From: Acetofilamentum sp.
Lineage (GTDB): Bacteria > Bacteroidota > Bacteroidia > Bacteroidales > JAFGUD01
DNA length: 11,213 bases
Assembly (NCBI GenBank): GCA_020722645.1
Contig: DYKL01000083.1
Location: 1-11,213, forward strand
Direction of reading: 5' to 3'
Shown here: positions 7,201 through 11,213 of the stretch, in pieces
How positions within the stretch are numbered: position 1 is the first letter of the stretch
Layout: every line of letters begins with the position of its first letter
The notes under the pieces: generated by a model
The model's input: the letters and a program-made list of their open reading frames with translations, nothing else
The model's database searches: none
What the model was told of the DNA's origin: nothing
Program-made: the position numbers and the translations under genes

Positions 7201-7226
7201 AAAGAAAAATTATAAAATTAAAATAA
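4218..7226 (+). CDS. T9SS-exported multidomain GH13 alpha-amylase
   Basis: This 1002-aa enzyme should cut starch or glycogen outside the cell. Order: Sec signal peptide (1-19, LAFSQ); a beta-rich domain with GYTGDVYAHTGV (48-59), probably starch-binding (about 21-137); an Ig-like linker (138-220); a CBM48/E-set-like domain with FVKGDFNDW (258-266); the GH13 barrel (about 365-720); a beta domain to about 810; an Ig-like domain (820-920); and a T9SS type A sorting domain (about 926-1002) with YPNPFDD and a GVYLLRL strand. Catalytic regions are intact: DMVFNH (454-459), GYRFD with nucleophile D530, LEHF with acid E572, ESHD with D634. A C-x-x-C pair (C696, C699) follows the barrel core; its role is unclear. 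The tail implies outer-membrane passage by T9SS and surface anchoring or release, complementing the signal-peptide-only GH13 upstream. Confidence 0.93.
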   Translation: MTKYLFTLILLLISRLAFSQTITSNPEYPTAIEPITIYFDATGTGLEGYTGDVYAHTGVNLESGAEWQHVIGSWGNNSTQPQLTRVGTDQYTLEISPSVNDFYNVGGSEVVVQLCFVFRSSEGTQQTTDLFLDIYPVTNDVTIVQPDTNDIFSIGETVNIQAVALFADSIKIYFDDTLHTAVENTLLEVDVTALEEGKTYFKVIAKNETEADTIESFFFVRRDNVVENLPNGLKYGINYIDANTVTLVLYAPNKEFIFVKGDFNDWKISLDYQMKITPDNNVFWITLDNLTPNEEYAFQYYIDAEFSVADPYTDKILDPWNDQYISNTTYPNLKPYPDGGDGIVSVFQTEQTPYVWQNTDFERPANEDLIIYELLIRDFVVTHDYQTLIDTLDYIKNLGVNAIELMPVSEFEGNSSWGYNPSFYFAPDKYYGTKNKLKEFIDTCHQNGIAVIIDMVFNHSYGQSPLVLMYLDRTTWTVTPDNPWYNVTSPNPVYSWGYDFNHESQATVDFVDSAITYWLTEYKVDGYRFDFTKGFTNTSGDGWAYDSDRIDILKHYYDKTQEVSPDSYLILEHFSDNSEEKILAEYGMMLWGNINYSYGQASMGYQSGSDFSWVSYQERGWNVANVVGYMESHDEERMMYRNITYGNSSGTYDITELNTALERAELSSVLFFTIPGPKMIWQFEELGYDISIEYPCRVCEKPILWEYYDDFYRNRLYLVMKSLIELKKEYQVFKTDNYEIDFSSSVKEITLYGDTMDVYVVGNFDLTSKTTSLPFTDGGVWYEYFSHTEKSSASSLTLSAGDYRLYSTKKLPEPNIPQTQYAPEVSNVIIDGYTKIYNTLNVTYSYFDFNDDPEGQSIIEWYVSDYPDGADKLLIENASTDTLVLSKQDLYKYIAVKITPVAQSTELTTGNSVFSEFVGPITFTTDDITFYPNPFDDILNIVNSGDYDNIVICDIYGQKIIDEETDSKKTLSYQLDWLEEGVYLLRLTKDKKVIERKIIKLK

Positions 7227-7268
7227 TAAATGTAAATAGACTAACATTTTAGCACGAACAAATAATTT

Positions 7269-8651
7269 ATGAAAGCTGGAAATGATTTAACAAAAGGAAA
7301 CGAAGCCAAAGTAATTCTGAAATTTGCAATCCCAATGATGATTGGAAACATTTTCCAGCAATTGTATAATGTAGTTGATGCAGCAGTTGTCGGGAAATTT
7401 GTCGGCAAAGAAGCGCTCGCTGCAACAGGAGTAAGTTTCCCCATTTTGTTTCTGTTAAGTTCCATAACAATAGGTTTTGCAATTGGAGGAACAATATTAA
7501 TTTCTCAGTTTTACGGAGCTAAACAGATAGATAAAGTAAAAAAAGCGACTGACACACTTCAGATTGTAATGTTTGTTGGTGCTGCTTTAATGACAATAAT
7601 AGGTATTCTTACAAGCAAAAACCTTTTCAGACTGTTGAATTTTCCGGAAGAAAATATCAAATACGCAGTATCATATTTTAATATTTTAATGCTCGGGAAC
7701 ATAGGTATTTTTGGATACAATGCACTTGCCGCAACATTAAGAGGATTGGGAGATTCAAAAACACCGGTGTATTTTTTAATAATTTCAACTATTTTTAACA
7801 TAGCCGGTGATTTAATCTTAGTTGTCGTTTTCGAAATGGGAGTCGAAGGTGCTGCAATTGCTACGGTTATTGCATATTTTGTCGCATATTTCATAGCAAT
7901 TATTTATTTAAACAAAAAACACAAAATTATAGAAACTAATTTTAAGCTGAACTTTGACAAAGAAATATTCAGAAAAATACTCAAAATTGGCATTCCTTCA
8001 TCAGGACACATGTTTGTTGTTTCATTCGGAATGATATTGTCGTTTTCAATTATCAATCTTTTCGGAACTGATGTAATAGCAGGTTTTACGGCTGCAGGAC
8101 GCATCAATTCATTTGCTACAATGCCTGCGATGTTTTTTGCAAACGCACTGACTGCTTTTGTAGGACAAAATTTCGGGGCTCAAAAAATCGACAGAATTAA
8201 AAACGGTTTAAGAGCTACTATTATAATGATTTCTGCGATTTCAGTTTTATTCACTTTTATTTCAATTATTTTCCCCGATGATTTAATGAAACTTTTTACA
8301 AACAAAGAAGAAACTGATTTAATTGGGGTTGGTGTTGATTATTTCAGGATTGTTGCACCATTCTATGTTGTTTTTGGGCTTATGTTCTCGTTTAATGCAG
8401 TTTTCAGAGGTGTTGGCAACACAATAACACCAATGTACATAACTCTTATTGCACTATGGGTAATTCGTTTTCCGGCAATGATTTTACTTTCTATGGAAAT
8501 TGACTTTCCAGCAATAACTTTAACACCTGTAAATTCTAACGGATTGTGGTGGGGAGAACCGATGGCTTGGACTACGGGAATGATACTTGCAGCAATATAT
8601 TATTTCACCAAACGCTGGCATAAAAAACCGCAATTAGTTGATAGGGCATAG
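7269..8651 (+). CDS. MATE-family efflux transporter
   Basis: The 460-aa inner-membrane protein has about 12 hydrophobic segments and the two-fold pseudo-repeat of MATE exporters: QFYGAK (80-85) mirrors QNFGAQK (300-306), and RGLGDSKTP (158-166) mirrors RGVGNTITP (380-388). The N-terminus carries the family pattern IPMMIGNIFQQLYNVVDA (21-38). MATE proteins export organic cations, drugs or metabolites in exchange for Na+ or H+; the substrate here is unknown. It starts 42 bp after the amylase stop on the same strand, so cotranscription is plausible, but a link to glucan use is not shown. The last codons (VDRA and stop) are written in the 7-bp repeat that begins at 8637, so the extreme C-terminus appears to derive from the repeat array. 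Confidence 0.93.
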   Translation: MKAGNDLTKGNEAKVILKFAIPMMIGNIFQQLYNVVDAAVVGKFVGKEALAATGVSFPILFLLSSITIGFAIGGTILISQFYGAKQIDKVKKATDTLQIVMFVGAALMTIIGILTSKNLFRLLNFPEENIKYAVSYFNILMLGNIGIFGYNALAATLRGLGDSKTPVYFLIISTIFNIAGDLILVVVFEMGVEGAAIATVIAYFVAYFIAIIYLNKKHKIIETNFKLNFDKEIFRKILKIGIPSSGHMFVVSFGMILSFSIINLFGTDVIAGFTAAGRINSFATMPAMFFANALTAFVGQNFGAQKIDRIKNGLRATIIMISAISVLFTFISIIFPDDLMKLFTNKEETDLIGVGVDYFRIVAPFYVVFGLMFSFNAVFRGVGNTITPMYITLIALWVIRFPAMILLSMEIDFPAITLTPVNSNGLWWGEPMAWTTGMILAAIYYFTKRWHKKPQLVDRA

Positions 8652-8720
8652 TTGATAGTGCATTGTGCATTGTTAATAGTGCATTGTTAATAGTGCATTG
8701 TTAATAGTGCATTGTGATTG
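8637..8720. repeat. 7-bp-unit tandem array overlapping the MATE 3' end
   Basis: Twelve 7-bp units without gaps: GTTGATA, GGGCATA, GTTGATA, GTGCATT, GTGCATT, then GTTAATA/GTGCATT alternating three times, and GTGATTG. The 14-bp pair GTTAATAGTGCATT is repeated exactly. The first two units supply the last codons and the stop of the MATE gene. No spacer or hairpin structure is apparent. Confidence 0.93.
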
Positions 8721-8730
8721 TATTAATAAT

Positions 8731-8755
8731 CTATGTGAACTATGTGTCTATGTGG
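8731..8755. repeat. Short CTATGTG tandem repeat
   Basis: Three near-tandem copies, CTATGTGAA, CTATGTGT and CTATGTGG, lie between the 7-bp array and the 3' end of the MerR-type gene. From general recollection, similar CTATGTG runs occur between genes in other Bacteroidota; I could not check this. Confidence 0.7.
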
Positions 8756-8801
8756 TTATTAAAATATCAAATAAACAAGTTTTTTCGTAACAGTTACTAA
8801 A

Positions 8802-9662
8802 TTATATTTCATTTTCAAGTTCTTCGAGATTGTTTATCAAAAGCAAATTCGGGAAATCAATATCCAAAACATAATTAAGGTCAATTACAAAAAAGGACTT
8901 TTCAGGCGTGATTTTTATGTAATGAACTAATTTATCTAACCTGTCCTGACTTACAGGAGCCACAGCAATAATCCTTTCGACATTAAAATTTTCAAAATGT
9001 TCAAAAAACTGCTGAATATTAGTTATTCCGCTCAAAAACAGAATATCGTAATTTCTTTTACGCAAGCAAATATCAGCATATAGCATAATAAAATAATTAA
9101 CTTCATCATTATCACTAAAAAGAAGAATTCTGTTTTCACCTCTGGGATAATTTTTTGTAATGGCATAAGAAATATTGTACAAATGCTTTTTCAGATAATC
9201 AAAAGCAAATTGTTTCTGAGCATCTGTAATAGACTCACCTCGCCAGAGTGTATCAATTTTGTGGATAAAGGGTATGAGAAAATCGGTAATTGTTCTGTCT
9301 AAGCTGAAACTGAATATACTTTCGTTGATTATTTTTTCAAAAGTATAATTATCAAAATTTGTAAGGCATAAAAGCAAATCAGAAACCCATGTTTCAAAAT
9401 CAATGTGAGGTGGCTGCAAAAATAATACTTTTTCCTGAATCTGACTGGACGAAAGCTTAGATATTTCGCTGATTTTCATACCGCTACGATAAAGCTTTAT
9501 AATCAGCAGAAACTTTTTAAAAGTACTTTCGTCATAGTAACGGATATTTGTTTCTGAACGGTCAGGTTCAATCAGATTGTAACGTTTTTCCCACATTCTT
9601 ATGGTATGGGCTTTAATACCTGTTATTTCTTCAAGGTCACGTATGTGATATTTTTTTGGCAT
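8802..9662 (-). CDS. MerR-family transcriptional regulator with degenerate B12-binding region
   Basis: The 286-aa protein starts with a MerR winged helix-turn-helix (residues 5-72): HIRDLEEITGIKAHTIRMWE, then the wing RYYDESTF. Helix content at about 88-170 and an alpha/beta part at about 178-280 follow the plan of CarH/LitR-type regulators, in which a helical bundle and a Rossmann fold bind adenosylcobalamin. The binding residues are not kept: after W140 the expected E-H pair of the W-x9-EH motif is K150-Q151, and the D/E-x-H-x-x-G motif reads E187-V-N189-Y-F-I192. It is therefore probably cobalamin-independent; the ligand, if any, and target genes are unknown. It converges on the MATE gene, and the upstream spacer shows no clear TAnnTTTG box. 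Confidence 0.88.
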   Translation of the reverse strand: MPKKYHIRDLEEITGIKAHTIRMWEKRYNLIEPDRSETNIRYYDESTFKKFLLIIKLYRSGMKISEISKLSSSQIQEKVLFLQPPHIDFETWVSDLLLCLTNFDNYTFEKIINESIFSFSLDRTITDFLIPFIHKIDTLWRGESITDAQKQFAFDYLKKHLYNISYAITKNYPRGENRILLFSDNDEVNYFIMLYADICLRKRNYDILFLSGITNIQQFFEHFENFNVERIIAVAPVSQDRLDKLVHYIKITPEKSFFVIDLNYVLDIDFPNLLLINNLEELENEI

Positions 9663-9680
9663 TTTTCAATCGTTAATTTT

Positions 9681-9754
9681 AATTGTTGCATTGTTTGACT
9701 TCGTCTTCGCTCAGTCTGACGACATTGTTAAATTGTTACATTGTTGCATTGTTA
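9681..9754. repeat. 8-bp-unit array interrupted by a TTCGCTCAG-type module
   Basis: Four perfect-register units CATTGTTA, AATTGTTA, CATTGTTG and CATTGTTA occupy 9723-9754, and two more related copies precede at about 9681-9696. They are the reverse complement of the unit family at 1-232. Between them, 9697-9720 holds a non-repetitive stretch containing TCTTCGCTCAGTCTGAC, more GC-rich than its surroundings. The array fills most of the spacer between the hutI stop and the MerR start. Confidence 0.8.
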
Positions 9755-9797
9755 CATATTTCATTTTTCATATTTCATAAGATGTGCTTCAAGCCCT

Positions 9798-11048
9798 TTA
9801 ATCAATCAACTCTCCATTAATATAAACCTTATCAATCAAACCGCTACCAAATGAATAAGGGAAAAAATCAAAACTCGGCATTTCTTTAGTAACAATAAAA
9901 CTTGCAACTTTGCCAGTGGTAATGCTTCCGTGTGTTTCAGACAAGCCAATTGCATAAGCAGTATTTGATGTAACTGCATTAAGAGCTTCATTTGGCAACA
10001 ATTTATATTTAGAACACGCCATAGACATAATAAATTTCATATTTCCGCTTGGCGAAGAACCCGGATTGTAGTCAGAAGCCATTGCTACCGGCAATCCAGC
10101 TTGAATCATTTTACGAGCCGGAGAATAAGGTAAACCAAGAAAAAATGCAGTACCCGGCAGAATAGTCGGCATTGTTTCAGTATCTTTAAGAGCATTTATT
10201 TCTTCATCTCCCAGATATTCGAGGTGATCAACAGATAAAGCATTGTATTTTACACCAACCTGAACACCGCCGGAATAATCAAGCTCATTAGCGTGAATTT
10301 TAGGACGGAAACCGTATTTCATACCGGCTGTCAAAATTCTTTCGGTATCTTCGACTGTAAAAAAACCTTTGTCGCAAAAAACGTCTATATAATCAGCAAG
10401 TTCCATTGAAGCGACTATAGGAATCATTTCGTTTATGACCATATCCACAAATTCAGTCTGTTTTCCTTTGTATTCAGGCGGAACAGCGTGAGCCGCTAAA
10501 AATGTCGGAACAATAGTTATCGGTGTCATTTCTTTAAGTCTTTTGATGACTTTCAGCATTTTGATTTCATCTTCGGTATTAAGTCCGTAGCCGCTTTTAA
10601 TTTCCACTGCACCTGTTCCAAGCCTCATTACTTCGTAAATTCTCTTTTTTGCCTGTTCGTAAAGTTCATCTTCGGAAGTATTATGAAGTAATTTTGCGGA
10701 ATTTAGTATTCCCCCACCCCTTTTTGCAATTTCTTCGTAAGTTAAACCATTAATTTTATCAACAAATTCAGCTTCTCGGCTGCCTGCATAAACAATATGC
10801 GTATGGCTATCAACAAAAGCAGGTAAAATATATTGCTTGCCTTTTAAATTGATGATTTCAGCATTTTTATTGTAATTTTTCAATTCAAAATCCTTCATTT
10901 TACCAAAATCTAATATTTTATCATCTTCTATTATCAAAAAAGCATTATCAATTACTCCTATGTTTTTCATATCTTCACCGCAGATTTTTGTTTTATTTTT
11001 TCTTTCGGCTTTAAGCAGTGACTTTATATTTATAAAAATTTTTTGCAT
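9798..11048 (-). CDS. hutI: Imidazolonepropionase
   Basis: This cytoplasmic metal-dependent amidohydrolase opens 4-imidazolone-5-propanoate to N-formimino-L-glutamate, the third step of histidine degradation. The 416-aa length fits the family. Metal and active-site motifs are visible: DSHTHIVYAGSRE (80-92, ligands H82 and H84), EIKSGYGL (149-156), FLAAHAVPPEY (183-193), KIHANEL (250-256, ligand H252), VDHLEY (273-278) and ASDYNPGS (324-331, ligand D326). An N-terminal and C-terminal beta sandwich (ending KVYINGELID) frames the barrel. No other hut gene is within the window, but the gene cut off at the right edge is divergent. A good -7 promoter element lies 41 bp upstream of the start. The gene looks intact. 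Confidence 0.97.
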   Translation of the reverse strand: MQKIFINIKSLLKAERKNKTKICGEDMKNIGVIDNAFLIIEDDKILDFGKMKDFELKNYNKNAEIINLKGKQYILPAFVDSHTHIVYAGSREAEFVDKINGLTYEEIAKRGGGILNSAKLLHNTSEDELYEQAKKRIYEVMRLGTGAVEIKSGYGLNTEDEIKMLKVIKRLKEMTPITIVPTFLAAHAVPPEYKGKQTEFVDMVINEMIPIVASMELADYIDVFCDKGFFTVEDTERILTAGMKYGFRPKIHANELDYSGGVQVGVKYNALSVDHLEYLGDEEINALKDTETMPTILPGTAFFLGLPYSPARKMIQAGLPVAMASDYNPGSSPSGNMKFIMSMACSKYKLLPNEALNAVTSNTAYAIGLSETHGSITTGKVASFIVTKEMPSFDFFPYSFGSGLIDKVYINGELID

Positions 11049-11088
11049 AATTAAGTTTGTTTGTTAGTTTTGAATTTTTGAACATTTG

Positions 11089-11117
11089 CAAATATAAATT
11101 TGAAAGATGAAAATAAA
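11089..11117 (-). promoter_or_regulatory. Putative hutI promoter
   Basis: On the minus strand TATATTTG (11089-11096) matches the TAnnTTTG -7 element fully. TTTA (11114-11117), one base off TTTG, lies 17 bp upstream. The -7 element is identical to the one in the MITE-like element. Confidence 0.5.
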
Positions 11118-11188
11118 AAGCATTTTTTCTGTTTTATTTTTTCAGATAATAATTAAACAATTAAATAACTATGTTTATTTAGATAAAA

Positions 11189-11213
11189 ATGAATGATTTA
11201 ACCAAAGAAGAAT
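11189..11213 (+). CDS. Start of a divergent gene, cut by the window edge
   Basis: An ATG at 11189 opens a frame, MNDLTKEE, that stays open to the end of the window. It is divergent from hutI, with 140 bp between start codons. A weak -7-like TATGTTTA lies at 11170-11177. Eight codons are too few to identify a product or be sure it is a gene; a nearby ATG at 11194 hits a stop at once. Confidence 0.35.

Noticed and set aside
7559..7894. Minus-strand 111-aa ORF within the MATE gene
   Set aside because: It is a shadow of the transmembrane-coding frame, without recognisable motifs.
9697..9720. Terminator hairpin in the TTCGCTCAG-type module
   Set aside because: Only about 4 bp can pair (GACT with AGTC) and no T-tract follows.

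Overview
The window reads as a chromosomal segment of a low-GC member of the Bacteroidota. The evidence is a C-terminal type IX secretion (T9SS) sorting domain, several TAnnTTTG-type -7 promoter elements, absence of obvious Shine-Dalgarno sequences, AT-rich spacers, and a starch-degrading GH13 enzyme with the N-terminal domain seen in SusA-like cyclomaltodextrinases/neopullulanases. Genus and species cannot be set from this.

Layout. 1-232: a pure 8-bp-unit tandem array that runs off the left edge. 249-950 (-): cytidylate kinase, cmk. 1021-1192: a MITE-like element with 14-bp terminal inverted repeats, a perfect 9-bp target duplication, three internal hairpins and a promoter-like motif facing cmk. 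1247-2030 (-): a secreted protein of unknown function, apparently split into a 207-aa and a 52-aa frame; restoring two single bases would give one 261-aa protein with an SH3-like C-terminus. 2031-2361: a 331-bp divergent intergenic region holding a perfect 26-bp LacI-type palindrome. 2362-8651 (+): a probable three-gene run of periplasmic or surface GH13 cyclomaltodextrinase/neopullulanase, T9SS-exported GH13 alpha-amylase and MATE exporter. 8637-8755: short tandem repeats that reach into the end of the MATE gene. 8802-9662 (-): MerR-family regulator with a degenerate cobalamin-binding region. 9681-9754: another 8-bp array interrupted by a TTCGCTCAG-type module. 9798-11048 (-): imidazolonepropionase, hutI. 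11189-11213 (+): the first codons of a divergent gene.

Functionally, the central block is an alpha-glucan unit. The T9SS-targeted amylase would cut starch or glycogen outside the cell, and the signal-peptide-bearing cyclomaltodextrinase-type enzyme would process the oligosaccharides. The LacI-type palindrome upstream suggests sugar-responsive control, though no SusC/SusD pair or regulator gene lies in the window. cmk (pyrimidine nucleotide supply) and hutI (histidine degradation) are unrelated housekeeping or catabolic genes.

The most unusual content is between genes: three short-unit tandem arrays at gene 3' ends, the MITE-like element, the palindromic operator and the split gene. I see no CRISPR array, rRNA, tRNA, phage gene or transposase gene.
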